From positions 2,418,001 to 2,482,000 of the forward strand of contig NZ_CP098325.1 of assembly GCF_023639785.1 (NCBI RefSeq): 64,000 nucleotides of DNA, read 5' to 3'. Origin of the DNA: Leclercia adecarboxylata. Its GTDB lineage: Bacteria; Pseudomonadota; Gammaproteobacteria; Enterobacterales; Enterobacteriaceae. The translations under genes and the position numbers were made by a program. Every line of letters begins with the position of its first letter. Position 1 is the stretch's first letter. The notes beneath the pieces were generated by a model. The model saw nothing but the letters and a program-made list of their open reading frames with translations. It did no database searches and was not told the DNA's origin. Positions 1-9,928 of the stretch are shown piece after piece.

Positions 1-1
1 C

Positions 2-37
2 CCGGAGAACTGGTTCCGACGCCTGCGAACGGCATAA
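2..37 (+). CDS. 3' end of an unidentified gene (partial)
   Basis: One forward frame reads PENWFRRLRTA and then a TAA stop at 35-37, directly before a strong hairpin terminator. This fits the last codons of a gene that begins left of the window. Eleven residues are too few to name it. In E. coli the gene next to ydcL is ydcO, but I cannot show that this is it. Confidence 0.4.
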   Translation, partial: PENWFRRLRTA

Positions 38-42
38 AAAAA

Positions 43-68
43 CGGCCTGCTCATCGCAGGCCGGTTTT
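43..68. terminator. Intrinsic terminator between convergent genes
   Basis: An 8-bp GC-rich stem (CGGCCTGC / GCAGGCCG) with a 5-nt loop is flanked by A-rich sequence on the left and TTTTAT on the right. It can end both the partial left-hand gene and ydcL, which converge here. Confidence 0.8.
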
Positions 69-69
69 A

Positions 70-741
70 TTATTGGGTTTTATGCACATCAAACATGGTG
101 GCATCGGTCGCCATGTCATCCACAACCTGCTTCAGGGTCGCGAAGGTCATTGGCGTGCTTTCGTTATTCAGCTCTTTACCTTCCCCTTTACGTACCACTT
201 TGATGACCGGCTTGTTGGTCTTCGCATCAATCAACTCGCCTTCAAAGTAGAGGTGGGTATCCATGGTGCGGTGACCGGTTGCCATCTGGGTACCGGCAAC
301 AACCAGCGCGACAGGGACAACTTCATAGAACTGCAGGCCTTCTTTCTGCGAGCTGACGCCGGTGATAGCGCCACGGAAGATCAGGCTACGTGGGCCCGGC
401 GTCGCCACAATGGGCTTACGCTGGCCAATAGCGTTTTTCATTTTGTCGTTGGTGTAATTTAACAGTTCATCCAGCGTGCGCTTACCGATCTGGGTGGTTG
501 GCTTTGGTTCCGGATAATAGGTGATATGGTTCCAGACAATATTGTCGTAGTTCGCCTCGTTATAAGACGGATCAACCCAACGCAGCGTCGGTTTCCCCGA
601 GGCTGAGGTGGTTTGTTTTAATCCGGAGTAATCTTTTAAAAAGCCCGAATATTGATCCGGCGCGGCCACTTTTGACGCACAACCCGCCAGCAGCAACAGG
701 CCGGAAAGCGCGGCAACTTTAAATAAAGTATTAGTACGCAT
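70..741 (-). CDS. ydcL: YdcL, DUF3313 outer-membrane lipoprotein
   Basis: Predicted lipoprotein of 223 aa. The chosen start (ATG at 741) gives a classical lipoprotein signal: basic MRTNTLFK, a hydrophobic stretch and the lipobox LLAGC, so the mature protein begins at Cys. A longer reading frame to 831 would place the signal internally and is rejected. The sequence follows E. coli YdcL closely (for example the segments RWVDPSYNE and GPRSLIFRGAITGV). DUF3313 proteins are lipoproteins without a defined biochemical role. It is the first of several genes here that follow the E. coli ydcL-tehB-tehA-ydcK-rimL-opgD-ydcJ-trg order. Confidence 0.93.
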   Translation of the reverse strand: MRTNTLFKVAALSGLLLLAGCASKVAAPDQYSGFLKDYSGLKQTTSASGKPTLRWVDPSYNEANYDNIVWNHITYYPEPKPTTQIGKRTLDELLNYTNDKMKNAIGQRKPIVATPGPRSLIFRGAITGVSSQKEGLQFYEVVPVALVVAGTQMATGHRTMDTHLYFEGELIDAKTNKPVIKVVRKGEGKELNNESTPMTFATLKQVVDDMATDATMFDVHKTQ

Positions 742-844
742 GGGTGTATCCCTGTGAAGTGCAAATATGCAATTGAAGTTATAGCAAAAACAGGATGAAA
801 AAAAAGTGACAAAAAATGAGGAAGACAGCACAAATTGAAAAAAG

Positions 845-869
845 ACTGCCCGTAACGATAACGGGCAGT
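845..869 (-). terminator. Terminator of the DppA-like gene
   Basis: The stem ACTGCCCGT / ACGGGCAGT is followed, on the minus strand, by CTTTTTT, just past the stop codon of the peptide-binding protein gene. Confidence 0.85.
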
Positions 870-878
870 GTTAAATGA

Positions 879-2471
879 TTATTTAATATCCACTTGCCAG
901 AATAAATGTTTACCGAACGGGTCAATTTCGTAGCCTGTTACTTCTTTGCGCACAGGTTCGAAAATAGTTGAGTGTGCAATCATTACCGCTGGCATTTGAT
1001 CGTGCATCATCTGCTGGGCCTGCTTATATAACGCAACGCGTTTATCGTGATCGGTAATAGATTTTGCCTCGGCGATAATTTTATCAAAGGGTTGATAACA
1101 CCATTTGGCGGAATTCGAGCCGCCGTTCGCTGAGGTGCAGGTAAAGAGCGGACCAAAGAAGTTATCCGGATCGCCCGTTGCCGTGGTCCAGCCCATCAAC
1201 GCCGCCTGATGCTCGCCGCCCTTCACGCGCTTGAGGTATTCACCCCACTCGTAGGTGACGACCTTAGTCTGCACGCCGATTTTTGCCCAGTCGGCCTGAA
1301 TCATCTCGGCCATGCGTTTCGCATTTGGGTTGTACGGACGCTGCACCGGCATCGCCCACAGGTCGATGGTCATCCCGTTGGCGAAACCGGCCTCTTTCAG
1401 CAGGGCTTTGGCTTTTTCGGGATCGTAATCGTAGTCTTTAAGCTCGCTGTCGGCACTCCACACGCCCGGCGGCAGCAGGTTTTTCGCCGCCGTACCCGTG
1501 CCCTGGAAAACGGCGTCAATAATGGCCGGTTTATTAATGGCCATCGCCAGCGCCTGACGCACCTTGACGTTATCCAGCGGCGGTTTCTGAGTGTTAAACG
1601 ACAGGAAGCCGGTATTCAGCCCCGCTTTGCTCATCAGATTAAGATCTTTATTCGCTTTCATCCGCGGCAGATCGGCGGGATTCGGGAACGGCATCACCTG
1701 GCACTCGTTTTTTTCCAGTTTGGCGAAACGCACCGACGCATCCGGAACGATGGTAAACACCAGACGATCCAGCTTCGCCTTGCCCTGCCAGTACTCCGGG
1801 AACGCCGTAAACAGGATGCGCGAATCCTTCTGGTATTTCGCCAGCTTGAACGGCCCGGTGCCAATCGACTCCATATCCACCTTCTCTGGCGTTCCGGCTT
1901 TCAGCATTGCGTCGGCATATTCGGCGGAGAGGATGGACGCGAAGTACCAGGCCAGGTCGGGAACAAACGGGGCCTCCGGGTGCGCCAGGGTGAAGCGCAC
2001 CGTATGATCGTCCACCTTATCAATGGCGGTGATCAGTTTGCCAAACTCCAGGCTTTCGAAATTCGAATAGTTGCCGTTAGAGACGTTGTGATAGGGATGC
2101 TTCGGATCTTTTTGTCGCATGAACGAGAAGATCACATCATCAGCATTAAAGTCGCGCGTCGGGGTGAACAGCTTGTTGCTCTGAAATTTCACCCCCTTGC
2201 GCAGATGGAAGGTATAGACCTTGCCGTCCTCGCTCACGTCCCAGCTTTCAGCCAGGCTCGGCACCAGATCGGTGGTGCCCGGCGTAAAATCCACCAGCCG
2301 GTTGTACACCGGCACCGCGCTGGCATCCACGCTGGTGCCCGAGGTATAAAGTTGCGGGTTAAAGTTCTCCGGCGATCCTTCGGAACAATAGACCAGCGTT
2401 TTAGCGGCAACGGTGGAACTGACCGTCAGTGCGGCTACGGTTAGCGCCAGTTTTGTGAGGTTGCTTTTCAT
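879..2471 (-). CDS. DppA-like periplasmic dipeptide/heme-binding protein
   Basis: Extracytoplasmic solute-binding protein of family 5 (SBP_bac_5), 530 aa. The start at 2471 gives a Sec signal (MKSNLTKLALTVAALTVSS, cleavage near VAA/KTLVYCSEGS). Mature sequence motifs match E. coli DppA closely: KTLVYCSEGSPE, GTGPFKL, FPNPADLPRMK, AMPVQRPYNPN, EWGEYLKR. DppA binds dipeptides and hands them, or heme, to the DppBCDF permease; no permease genes are in the window, so this is an orphan binding protein that probably shares a permease encoded elsewhere. It diverges from a PepT-like peptidase gene with a short 114-bp intergenic region, suggesting linked peptide uptake and hydrolysis. It could be a specialised paralogue rather than dppA itself, which normally heads dppABCDF. 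Confidence 0.88.
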   Translation of the reverse strand: MKSNLTKLALTVAALTVSSTVAAKTLVYCSEGSPENFNPQLYTSGTSVDASAVPVYNRLVDFTPGTTDLVPSLAESWDVSEDGKVYTFHLRKGVKFQSNKLFTPTRDFNADDVIFSFMRQKDPKHPYHNVSNGNYSNFESLEFGKLITAIDKVDDHTVRFTLAHPEAPFVPDLAWYFASILSAEYADAMLKAGTPEKVDMESIGTGPFKLAKYQKDSRILFTAFPEYWQGKAKLDRLVFTIVPDASVRFAKLEKNECQVMPFPNPADLPRMKANKDLNLMSKAGLNTGFLSFNTQKPPLDNVKVRQALAMAINKPAIIDAVFQGTGTAAKNLLPPGVWSADSELKDYDYDPEKAKALLKEAGFANGMTIDLWAMPVQRPYNPNAKRMAEMIQADWAKIGVQTKVVTYEWGEYLKRVKGGEHQAALMGWTTATGDPDNFFGPLFTCTSANGGSNSAKWCYQPFDKIIAEAKSITDHDKRVALYKQAQQMMHDQMPAVMIAHSTIFEPVRKEVTGYEIDPFGKHLFWQVDIK

Positions 2472-2585
2472 CGCGTTTTCCTGTCTTTTAATTTGACGGC
2501 TAATGAATTTTTGTCGTGCCAAACCATAAATATCATTAAAGTGATTTTGCAAACACCTGATAACTCAAATAAAGAAGGATCCACC

Positions 2586-3815
2586 ATGGCTTCTGCGCTC
2601 GCCAGACAATTAACCCAACGCTTCTTTCGCTACCTGGCCGTCACCAGCCAGAGCGATCCGAAGGTTAACACCCTGCCCTCCACACCCGGCCAGCACGAGA
2701 TGGCGCGGATGCTGGCCGCAGAGCTGCAAACGCTGGGTTTGTCGGATATCGTCATCGATGAATTTGCCACCGTTACCGCGGTGAAAAAGGGGAATGTGCC
2801 GGGCGCGCCGCGGATCGGTTTTATCACCCATATCGATACCGTTGACGTGGGATTGTCACCAGATATTCATCCACAAATCCTGACGTTTACAGGCGATGAT
2901 CTCTGCCTCAACGCCGAAAAAGAGATCTGGCTGAAGGTCAGCGAACATCCGGAAATCCTCGCCTACCCCAACGAAGAGATCATTTTCAGCGACGGCACCA
3001 GCGTGCTGGGCGCCGACAACAAATCGGCGGTGACCGTGGTGATGACGGTGCTGGAAAACCTCACCCCTGAAGATAAGCATGGCGATATCGTGGTGGCTTT
3101 CGTGCCGGACGAAGAGATTGGCCTGTGCGGGGCGAAGGCGCTGGATCTGAAGCGTTTTGACGTCGATTTCGCCTGGACTATCGACTGCTGCGAGCTGGGT
3201 GAGATTGTCTATGAGAACTTCAACGCGGCGGCGGCAGAGATACGCTTCACCGGCGTGACGGCGCACCCGATGTCCGCCAAAGGCGTGCTGGTGAACCCGC
3301 TCCTGATGGCGACGGATTACATCAGCCACTTCGACCGCCTGCAAACGCCGGAGCACACCGAGGGCCGCGAAGGCTATATCTGGTTTAACGGCATTCAGGC
3401 CGGGCAAAACGAGGCGCTGCTGAAGGCGAGCATTCGAGACTTCGATCGCGACAGCTTTGCCGCCCGCAAAGCGCAAATCGGCGAAGTGGCAGAGAAGATC
3501 GCCGCCCGGCACCCGACCGCAAAAGTAAGCTGGCACATTGAAGATACCTACAGCAACATCAGCAACGCGACAGGCGAAGATCGCCGGGCAATTGATCTGA
3601 TGTTTGAGGCGATGGAGAGTTTAGGCATTACGCCAAAACCAACCCCGATGCGCGGCGGCACCGACGGCGCAGCGCTCTCGGCGAAAGGCCTGCTAACCCC
3701 GAACTTCTTCACCGGTGCCCACAACTTCCACTCGAAGTTTGAGTTTTTACCCCTGAAATCGTTTGAGGCCTCGTATAACACCGCGTTGCAGCTCTGCCTG
3801 CTGGCGGCGCGTTAA
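2586..3815 (+). CDS. pepT: PepT-like tripeptide aminopeptidase (M20B)
   Basis: Cytosolic zinc aminopeptidase of family M20B, 409 aa, against 408 for E. coli PepT. The start is the ATG at 2586, 5 nt after AAGGATCC, rather than an upstream in-frame codon. The di-zinc motifs are all present: HIDTVD, GADNKSA, PDEEIG, a DCCELGE segment where PepT has DGGGVGE, and RGGTDGA near the C-terminus. PepT removes the N-terminal residue from tripeptides. Identity to E. coli PepT looks only moderate, so this is likely a paralogue of the classical enzyme; some genomes label such genes 'peptidase T'. Its divergent pairing with a DppA-like binding protein supports a role in using imported peptides. Confidence 0.85.
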   Translation: MASALARQLTQRFFRYLAVTSQSDPKVNTLPSTPGQHEMARMLAAELQTLGLSDIVIDEFATVTAVKKGNVPGAPRIGFITHIDTVDVGLSPDIHPQILTFTGDDLCLNAEKEIWLKVSEHPEILAYPNEEIIFSDGTSVLGADNKSAVTVVMTVLENLTPEDKHGDIVVAFVPDEEIGLCGAKALDLKRFDVDFAWTIDCCELGEIVYENFNAAAAEIRFTGVTAHPMSAKGVLVNPLLMATDYISHFDRLQTPEHTEGREGYIWFNGIQAGQNEALLKASIRDFDRDSFAARKAQIGEVAEKIAARHPTAKVSWHIEDTYSNISNATGEDRRAIDLMFEAMESLGITPKPTPMRGGTDGAALSAKGLLTPNFFTGAHNFHSKFEFLPLKSFEASYNTALQLCLLAAR

Positions 3816-3816
3816 A

Positions 3817-3883
3817 CCGGGTGGCGGCTGCGCCTTACCCGGCCTACGTCCAGTAGGCCCGTGCAAGCAAAGCGCCGCCGGGC
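3817..3883. repeat. REP/BIME element
   Basis: Two inverted REP-like units (CCGGGTGGCGGCTGCGCC, then a GGCC/TAGGCCC core and CGCCGCCGGGC) lie between the 3' ends of pepT and tehB. The same unit recurs at 7153-7230 and 24496-24582. Confidence 0.8.
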
Positions 3884-3891
3884 ACTGGACC

Positions 3892-4488
3892 TTACGCCGG
3901 TTTACGCGCCAGCAATGTCGCAAAACGTAGCCTGATGCGGTTCCCCTGGGCGTCGGTACGGTGTAACTCGCCGACGTCCTCGTTATATTTCAGCTGTTCC
4001 CAGCCCGCGTAGTATTCGCTCAGCTCGCCGGTCTTGAAAGCAAACGGGAAGCCGACATTGCACGGATAGTCTTCGGTATCCATCGCCGCCACAATCAGGT
4101 TATAGCCGCCGGGTTTTGTGCAGCGCTGCATGTTGTCGATAAGCCCTGGAATGGTTTCCGCCTGCAGGAACATCAGCACCACGGTGGAGAGAATAAAATC
4201 ATATTCGCCCTCAAAACGCAGGCTGTTGAGATCCTTAATCGCCGTCTGCAGATGAGTGATGCCCTCTTTCGCTTTGATGTTCTCGATATTCTCGATGCTC
4301 ATCGGGTTCTTATCCCATGCGGTGACGTCGTAGCCGTTCGCCGCCAGGTAGAGGCTGTTACGACCGTTGCCGCAGCCGAGATCCAGCGTTTTTCCCGGCT
4401 TCACAATTCCGGCGCTGTAGATCACTTCTGAGTGGGTACGGGTCAGGCCATATTTTTCGGTAAAGTAGTTCTCATCAAACACAGTCAT
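3892..4488 (-). CDS. tehB: TehB, SAM-dependent methyltransferase (tellurite resistance)
   Basis: Class I methyltransferase, 198 aa, the usual TehB length. The SAM-binding motif I is [15 protein letters not shown] (about residues 35-50), followed by an acidic motif II (AWDKN). TehB uses S-adenosylmethionine and helps detoxify tellurite and related oxyanions, working with TehA. Its start ATGA overlaps the tehA stop, so the two are translationally coupled as in E. coli. Confidence 0.95.
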   Translation of the reverse strand: MTVFDENYFTEKYGLTRTHSEVIYSAGIVKPGKTLDLGCGNGRNSLYLAANGYDVTAWDKNPMSIENIENIKAKEGITHLQTAIKDLNSLRFEGEYDFILSTVVLMFLQAETIPGLIDNMQRCTKPGGYNLIVAAMDTEDYPCNVGFPFAFKTGELSEYYAGWEQLKYNEDVGELHRTDAQGNRIRLRFATLLARKPA

Positions 4489-5489
4489 TCTTTTTCCTCA
4501 GCTTGCATAAGCGTTGCTTTGTCTGCACGAACCAGCAGTTTTCCCTGTATCAACAGGATAAACGTACGCACCAGTAATAGCGCAATGATGGCATTGGTAA
4601 ACATAAACAGCGGGATGGCGATGGCGTGGAATAAACCGGACGGGCTGCTCTGCCCCAGATGTAGCCCGGTGGTTGCCAGCGCCGACACGCCGAACGAAAA
4701 GCTCCAGAACGAGGCATTAAACGGCTGCGCCAGATACCAGGGCATCAGCCGCAGGGTAAACAGCAGTTGCAGCAGGCCGTAGCCGAACAGCATTTTAGCG
4801 AAGGTATCCGCCTCCCCGCCGTTCACGCTGAACCAGGCGCTACAGGCTACCAGCGCGGGTGCCAGCTGAATGCCCAGGGATGAGCGCATCGGCGCAGGCA
4901 GTTCACCCGCGCTGCGCAGACGCTGCAAGATCACCGGCTCAAGGCTCAGCCAGGAGAAGACCCCCGCACCGAGAAACACCAGTCCGGCATCGTGAAACCC
5001 AAGCGCCCCGCAGGCCATGGCGCTGATAAAGTTGTTTGCCACCGTCGGCAGATAGAGGCCCGGTGTGGTGGCCTCCTCCGGGTGTTTACCCCGCCACAGC
5101 CCGGCAGACTGCCACGCCCCATAGCTCAGCTGCACCACCACGCCCAGAGTGAACAGGCAGAGCGCCAGCGGGCGATACCAGGGCACAAAGCCAATCGCCA
5201 CCAGCATGGTGGTGGCCGGAAACAGGCTGACAAAACTGCTCATCACCGGATGGCGCATCTCCGCCAGCACGCTGCCGGGGAAACGCACCAGACGGGTGAT
5301 AAAGGCTACGGTTAACAGCAGCCAGATGACCATCGCCAGCGCGACCAGGATATCGCCCGGCCAGCGCGTGACCGGCCAGATCGTGCTGGCATAACGCCAG
5401 GCGAAACCCATGCCAATGATCCCCAGCACCATACCGTAGTAGCCCGCAGGCAAATTCAGAACGCGTTCAGTGGATTGACTCTTGTACAT
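4485..5489 (-). CDS. tehA: TehA, SLAC1-family inner-membrane channel
   Basis: Inner-membrane protein of 334 aa with about ten hydrophobic segments and near-identity to E. coli TehA over stretches such as [33 protein letters not shown] and [18 protein letters not shown]. TehA is the bacterial structural homologue of the plant SLAC1 anion channel; overexpression with TehB gives tellurite resistance. The start at 5489 has no strong Shine-Dalgarno, and the N-terminus ([14 protein letters not shown]) is a few residues longer than in E. coli. The gene diverges from ydcK across 122 bp. Confidence 0.95.
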   Translation of the reverse strand: MYKSQSTERVLNLPAGYYGMVLGIIGMGFAWRYASTIWPVTRWPGDILVALAMVIWLLLTVAFITRLVRFPGSVLAEMRHPVMSSFVSLFPATTMLVAIGFVPWYRPLALCLFTLGVVVQLSYGAWQSAGLWRGKHPEEATTPGLYLPTVANNFISAMACGALGFHDAGLVFLGAGVFSWLSLEPVILQRLRSAGELPAPMRSSLGIQLAPALVACSAWFSVNGGEADTFAKMLFGYGLLQLLFTLRLMPWYLAQPFNASFWSFSFGVSALATTGLHLGQSSPSGLFHAIAIPLFMFTNAIIALLLVRTFILLIQGKLLVRADKATLMQAEEKE

Positions 5490-5611
5490 TTATTTTAAGC
5501 TATAAAATATATTTGAAATGCTAGTTTAAAGAGTTTCATTTGCGGATGCCACTCTTTCGATCAACGTAAACTTTGCTACGTTTAGTGGAGAGGACAACTG
5601 TGGGCACAGTG

Positions 5612-6592
5612 ATGAAAAAATATCGACTTAGCGACGAGAGCCGTCTGCACCACTGGCAGGACGGTGAAACCAGAGCAGCAGTAAAGGTGTATCAGATTAT
5701 CGCCGCGCGGGATTTCAGCGATGTGAAAAGTGGCACCCGCGGCGGCTGGGTTGAGGATGAATCGGCGCTGTCCCACGAGCACGACTGCTGGATCTACGAC
5801 GAGAACAGCGTGGTCTTTGCCGGAGGACAGGTAAGCGGCAATGCGCGTATCACCCGGCCCTGTGTGATCAGCCATCAGGCCTCGGTCAGCGATAGTGTCT
5901 GGGTGGATGGAGCGCAGATCAGCCACGGCGCACGAGTAAGTGACAACGTCACCGTTCAGTCGTCGGTGGTGCGCGGGGAGTGCCACCTTTTCGACAATGC
6001 CCGGGTGCTGCACAACAGCATGGTGATTGCCGCCAAAGGCCTTACCCCGGATCACGAACAGATCCTGCGTATTTTCGGCGAGGCCACGGTCAGCCAGTCG
6101 CGGATAGTTCATCAGGCGCAGATCTACGGTAACGCCATCGTCAGCTATGCCTTTGTCGAGCATCGCGCCGAAGTGTTTGAGAACGCGCTAATTGAAGGCA
6201 ACGAGGTGAATAACGTCTGGGTGTGCGACTGCGCCAAAGTGTACGGCAACGCGCGCCTGCTCGCCGGGCTGGAAGAGGATGCCATCCCCACCCTGCGTTA
6301 CAGCTCCCAGGTGGCGGAAAATGCCCTGGTCGAGGGTAACTGCGTTATCAAACATCATGTGCTGATTGGCGGTGAGGCCTGGTTACGCGGCGGCCCGATC
6401 CTGATTGATGACAAAGTGGTGATCCAGGGCCGGGCGCGCATTCATGGCGAAGTGCTGATCGAACATCATATTGATATTACTGATGACGCGGTGATCGAAG
6501 CTGCCGACGGGGAGATGATTCACCTGCGCGGTGCGAAGGTGATTAACGGCGCACAGCGCATCACGCGCACGCCGCTGCTCGGGGCATTATAG
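5612..6592 (+). CDS. ydcK: YdcK, left-handed beta-helix hexapeptide-repeat protein
   Basis: Protein of 326 aa. The first half carries many imperfect hexapeptide-like turns ([26 protein letters not shown]) that fold into a left-handed parallel beta-helix; the C-terminal RTPLLGAL matches E. coli YdcK RTPLVGSL. Related folds occur in acyltransferases, but YdcK has no established activity. The start chosen is ATG at 5612, aligning with E. coli MTKYRL; an in-frame GTG at 5600 has a better-spaced GGAGAGGA and may be the real start, adding MGTV. It converges with rimL, the stop regions overlapping by 6 bp. Confidence 0.88.
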   Translation: MKKYRLSDESRLHHWQDGETRAAVKVYQIIAARDFSDVKSGTRGGWVEDESALSHEHDCWIYDENSVVFAGGQVSGNARITRPCVISHQASVSDSVWVDGAQISHGARVSDNVTVQSSVVRGECHLFDNARVLHNSMVIAAKGLTPDHEQILRIFGEATVSQSRIVHQAQIYGNAIVSYAFVEHRAEVFENALIEGNEVNNVWVCDCAKVYGNARLLAGLEEDAIPTLRYSSQVAENALVEGNCVIKHHVLIGGEAWLRGGPILIDDKVVIQGRARIHGEVLIEHHIDITDDAVIEAADGEMIHLRGAKVINGAQRITRTPLLGAL

Positions 6593-7135
6593 CGCGCAGA
6601 TACGGGCGTAGATGTTCTGGTCGTCAAAGCGTCCGTTGAGGAACTCGGCCTCTTTCAGGCACCCTTCCAGCACAAAGCCGTTGCGCTGCGCCACCTGATT
6701 GCTGGCTGCATTCTCAACGCGGCACTTGATGACGAAGCGGCGGATATCTCCGCGCGCGGCGTAGTAGCCAATAAACGCCTCAAGCGCCCGGGATAAAATC
6801 CCCTGTCCCTGATGCGCTTCATCCAGCCAGTAGCCGATATAGCCGGTCTTGTTCAGCGGCTCAATGGCATTGAACGACAGCACTCCTGCCAGCGCATTAT
6901 CGTGAAAGATCAGAAACATTTTGGCGTAACCGCGCTGATGCAGCATCTGGTTACTCTGGATGTTCTGCCGGGTGTCCTCTTCCGTATCGACAAACTGCGG
7001 CCAGTTCAGATAGCCCTGCAACCAGTCCCGGTTTTTGACCACCAGGTTATGCAGCTCGGTCGTGTAACGTTCGTCGGCGGCGCGCAGTTCAGTGCGCTCG
7101 GTGACAGGAATTATCTCTTCAGTTTGTGCGGTCAT
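6587..7135 (-). CDS. rimL: RimL, ribosomal protein L7/L12 serine N-acetyltransferase
   Basis: GNAT acetyltransferase of 182 aa. RimL acetylates the N-terminal serine of L12, turning it into L7, with acetyl-CoA. The sequence has the RimJ/RimL layout: an early [20 protein letters not shown] segment, then [19 protein letters not shown] (acetyl-CoA pyrophosphate loop, Q-x-G-x-G/I type) and a late [15 protein letters not shown]. The ATG at 7135 is preferred because upstream in-frame sequence is REP DNA. In E. coli the small gene ydcH lies between rimL and opgD; here only a BIME occupies that gap. Confidence 0.93.
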   Translation of the reverse strand: MTAQTEEIIPVTERTELRAADERYTTELHNLVVKNRDWLQGYLNWPQFVDTEEDTRQNIQSNQMLHQRGYAKMFLIFHDNALAGVLSFNAIEPLNKTGYIGYWLDEAHQGQGILSRALEAFIGYYAARGDIRRFVIKCRVENAASNQVAQRNGFVLEGCLKEAEFLNGRFDDQNIYARICAL

Positions 7136-7152
7136 TATGCTTCCTCTGCAAC

Positions 7153-7230
7153 GCCGGGCGGCGCATGCGCTTGCCCGGCCTACGGTTTGGTGCGGTTCGT
7201 AGGCCGGGTAAGGCGCAGCCGCCACCCGGC
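7153..7230. repeat. REP/BIME element
   Basis: A pair of inverted REP units (GCCGGGCGGCGCATGCGC ... CCGGCCTACG and GTAGGCCGGGTAAGGCGC ... CACCCGGC) sits between opgD and rimL. Confidence 0.85.
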
Positions 7231-7236
7231 ACAGGC

Positions 7237-8892
7237 TTAACGCATGACGCGGTCATCAACGTACTGGCGTTTATCCGGCGCAGGCGGGAAGTAGTGATAC
7301 AGCCAGGTCTCGCTGATTGCCTCGCCCTGGCAGCGCAGGAACATGCGGATATCCACCGTATCGGTCGAATCGCTGGTCGGATACCAGTCAAACAGGATCC
7401 GGTAGCCGTCAAACGGCTCCACGTAGAGGATCTCAATCTGCTTTGCTTCGCCGCTTGAGAGGGTGATCACCGGCTCAATCCCTTTCGGGGCGGCCGCTTT
7501 CAGATCGCCACCGACAAAGTCAACCGCGAAACGGCGCGCCCAGACCTTCGGATAGTGCTCGCCCGGCGCCCAGCCTTCCGGGAAACCGCCCATGCCGGTA
7601 CGGGTGGCCAGCACGTTTGCCAGCGGGGATCGCACCGGCGGTTTAGCGCTCCAGTAGAGACGGTACTGGAAGTCCAGCTTGTCGCCCGCTTTAACAGGTT
7701 TTTCCGGCTGCCAGAAGCACACCACGTTGTCCAGGGTTTCACCGGTGGTGGGGATCTCCATCAGCCCCACGGTGCCTTTGCCCCACTGGTTACGCGGCTC
7801 AACCCACAGGCTTGGGCGTTTGTTGTACCAGCCCATGATATCCTGATAGTGCGAGAAGTCGCGATCGAGCTGCAACAGACCAAACCCTTTCGGGTTTTTG
7901 TCGGTATAGGCGTTGAACTGAAGTTTCTGCGGGTTATTCAGCGGACGGCATACCCACTCGCCGTTGCCGCGCCACATCGCCAGCCGATCGGAGTCGTGGA
8001 TCTGCGGGTGGATGGTGTCGCATACCCGGCGTTCGTTGTTGCCGCAGGCGAACATGCTGGTCATCGGGGAGATCCCCAGTTGCTGGATATCCTTGCGGGC
8101 ATAAAGGTGGTTTTCGACGTCCATGATCACCTGCGTCTTCTCGCAGTGGATCACAAACTTATAGGCGCCGGTAATGCTCGGGCTGTCGAGCAGGGTGTAG
8201 ACCGTAAAGGTGGTGGCACCCGGTTTGACGGTTTCAAACCAGAACGAGGTGAAGTCCGGGAACTCTTCAGGACTGTCGGCGTAGGTGTTCAACGCCAGGC
8301 CGCGGGCGGAGAGCCCGTACTGGTAAGTGTCGTCCACCGCGCGGAAGTAGCTGGCACCGAGGAACGAGACGATATCCCGACGCGCCAGTTCCGGGGATTT
8401 AAAGGCGCGGAAACCGGCGAAGCCTAAATCGCTCTGCCCTTCCAGCTGCTTCGTATCCACCCCCGCGTCATGGTAGTTGAACAGCTCAGGACGGAAGTGG
8501 ATCTCGCGCGCCTGGGAGGTCTGGTTATCCAGCGAGAACATGCGCACCCGACGGCGGAAGCCCATCCCGACGTGGAAGAACTGCACGTCAAGCTGGCGGT
8601 TTTCGATGTTGTTCCACAGGGACTGCTTTGCGTCGTACTGGATGCTGTTGTAAGCCTGCGGCGTCAGCGTTGCCAGGGTTTCAGGCAGCGGACGCGGCGC
8701 ACCGCCCCACGGTGTTTGCGCCAGGTCGTGCGCCATGGATTGCAGCACAGAAAAGTCGAAACGGCGGCTCGAACCGTCCGCGATATCCGATTCAGCCGCA
8801 TGGGCCGCCTGGGAAAAGAGTGCGGACAGTCCGGAAGTCCCGCTCACTGCGGCTACGGCCAGGGAGCCTTTTAAAAAACGTCTGCGATTCAT
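7237..8892 (-). CDS. opgD: OpgD (MdoD), periplasmic glucan biosynthesis protein
   Basis: Exported protein of 551 aa, full length for OpgD. The N-terminus carries a twin-arginine signal ([18 protein letters not shown]), with cleavage likely near AHA/AES, so it is folded before export. The remainder matches the OpgG/OpgD beta-sandwich family. OpgD controls the backbone length and branching of osmoregulated periplasmic glucans. It follows a BIME, and 250 bp without a gene separate it from the next gene upstream (9144). Confidence 0.95.
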   Translation of the reverse strand: MNRRRFLKGSLAVAAVSGTSGLSALFSQAAHAAESDIADGSSRRFDFSVLQSMAHDLAQTPWGGAPRPLPETLATLTPQAYNSIQYDAKQSLWNNIENRQLDVQFFHVGMGFRRRVRMFSLDNQTSQAREIHFRPELFNYHDAGVDTKQLEGQSDLGFAGFRAFKSPELARRDIVSFLGASYFRAVDDTYQYGLSARGLALNTYADSPEEFPDFTSFWFETVKPGATTFTVYTLLDSPSITGAYKFVIHCEKTQVIMDVENHLYARKDIQQLGISPMTSMFACGNNERRVCDTIHPQIHDSDRLAMWRGNGEWVCRPLNNPQKLQFNAYTDKNPKGFGLLQLDRDFSHYQDIMGWYNKRPSLWVEPRNQWGKGTVGLMEIPTTGETLDNVVCFWQPEKPVKAGDKLDFQYRLYWSAKPPVRSPLANVLATRTGMGGFPEGWAPGEHYPKVWARRFAVDFVGGDLKAAAPKGIEPVITLSSGEAKQIEILYVEPFDGYRILFDWYPTSDSTDTVDIRMFLRCQGEAISETWLYHYFPPAPDKRQYVDDRVMR

Positions 8893-9096
8893 GCCTGGAA
8901 AAACGTCCTTATGGTCGTGGGTGGTGGGTTTCGCTCAGGGCGAAACAACGGCAAGAAAGAACATCATTAAAGGGGCACAGCCTAAACAAAAACGGTTAAG
9001 AATCCAATTATTGACAGGTGAGAATATGAACAAAGCGCGAAAGATTTTTCTGTCGAGGGGAATTGCCTGAAACGCGGGTAAAGTTTTGTTTAAAAA

Positions 9097-9125
9097 AGCC
9101 CCCGCCGGACATCATCGGCGGAGGC
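9097..9125 (-). terminator. Terminator of the HisJ/ArgT-family gene
   Basis: On the minus strand the stem AGCCTCCGCCG / CGGCGGGGGC (one mismatch) is followed by TTTTTTAAAC, just beyond the stop codon at 9144. Confidence 0.85.
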
Positions 9126-9143
9126 TAAAGCAGAGGAGGATTG

Positions 9144-9917
9144 TTATTTTACGCTGACATCGATACCCGGGAAGTACTTCTTCGCCAGCTTGTCGATGGT
9201 GCCGTCAGCGCGGACTTTATCAATGGCAGCATCAAGCTGCTTTTTGGTGACCTCATCGCCTTTACGCAGGCCATAGCCGATCCCGCTGCCGAGGATGGTG
9301 TCATCCGACACCGGCTTGCCGATAAAGCCGAAGCCTTTGCCCTGCGGCTTGCTCAGGAAGCCAGCCTGCCCGGCGGCGGACATCACCAGCGAGGCGTCAA
9401 TACGGCCATTCAGCAGGTCGCCCCAGGCCATATTCTGATCTTTATACGACACCACGGTCACACCCTGCTTTTCCCAGTGCTCTTTGGCGTAGGTTTCCTG
9501 AATGGAGCCCTGCAACACGCCAATGGTCTTGCCCTTTAGCCCTTCAGGCGTAGCGTCGACCACGCTGCCGGTTTTGCCCACCAGCTGGGAGGGGATACGG
9601 TAGATCGGCTGGGTGAAGTCGATGCTCTGACGACGCTGCTCGGTGATGTTCATCGCCGAGTTAATGGCGTCGAATTTTTTCGCCACCAGCCCCGGGATCA
9701 GGGCGTCGAACGAGGTTTCGACCCAGCTGCACTTCAGCGACGCCGCCGCGCAAATGGCATTCCCCAGCTCAATATCAAACCCTTCCAGCTCACCGGAAGC
9801 GTTGCGGCTCTCAAAAGGCGGATACTCTGCTTCTACGCCGTAACGTAATTCGGTTGCGGCAAAAGTGGAGAACGAACACAGCAACCCCAGGCCGACAACG
9901 AAGGCTTTTAATTTCAT
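9144..9917 (-). CDS. HisJ/ArgT-family amino-acid-binding protein
   Basis: Periplasmic solute-binding protein of family 3, 257 aa. The start at 9917 follows TAAGGAG with normal spacing and gives a Sec signal (MKLKAFVVGLGLLCSFSTFA/ATELRYG). Family landmarks are YPPFESRNASGELEGFDIEL, SFDALIPGLVAKKFDAI, GVLQGSIQETYA and a C-terminal DKLAKKYFPG. Members bind basic or other polar amino acids and deliver them to a His/Arg-type ABC permease. No permease is nearby. The gene starts 11 bp after the aminotransferase stop and is probably co-transcribed with it, suggesting that the captured amino acid is a substrate of that aminotransferase. The ligand cannot be read from the sequence. Confidence 0.85.
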   Translation of the reverse strand: MKLKAFVVGLGLLCSFSTFAATELRYGVEAEYPPFESRNASGELEGFDIELGNAICAAASLKCSWVETSFDALIPGLVAKKFDAINSAMNITEQRRQSIDFTQPIYRIPSQLVGKTGSVVDATPEGLKGKTIGVLQGSIQETYAKEHWEKQGVTVVSYKDQNMAWGDLLNGRIDASLVMSAAGQAGFLSKPQGKGFGFIGKPVSDDTILGSGIGYGLRKGDEVTKKQLDAAIDKVRADGTIDKLAKKYFPGIDVSVK

Positions 9918-9928
9918 GACTGAACTCC

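Noticed and set aside
1209..2444. 411-codon plus-strand ORF
   Set aside because: Antisense shadow of the DppA-like gene; composition is rich in R, H and G as expected from a reversed GC-rich gene, with no start signal.
7555..8427. 290-codon plus-strand ORF
   Set aside because: Shadow of opgD.
8735..9070. Short plus-strand ORFs upstream of opgD
   Set aside because: They run from the opgD signal region into noncoding DNA and lack a Shine-Dalgarno or recognisable protein features.
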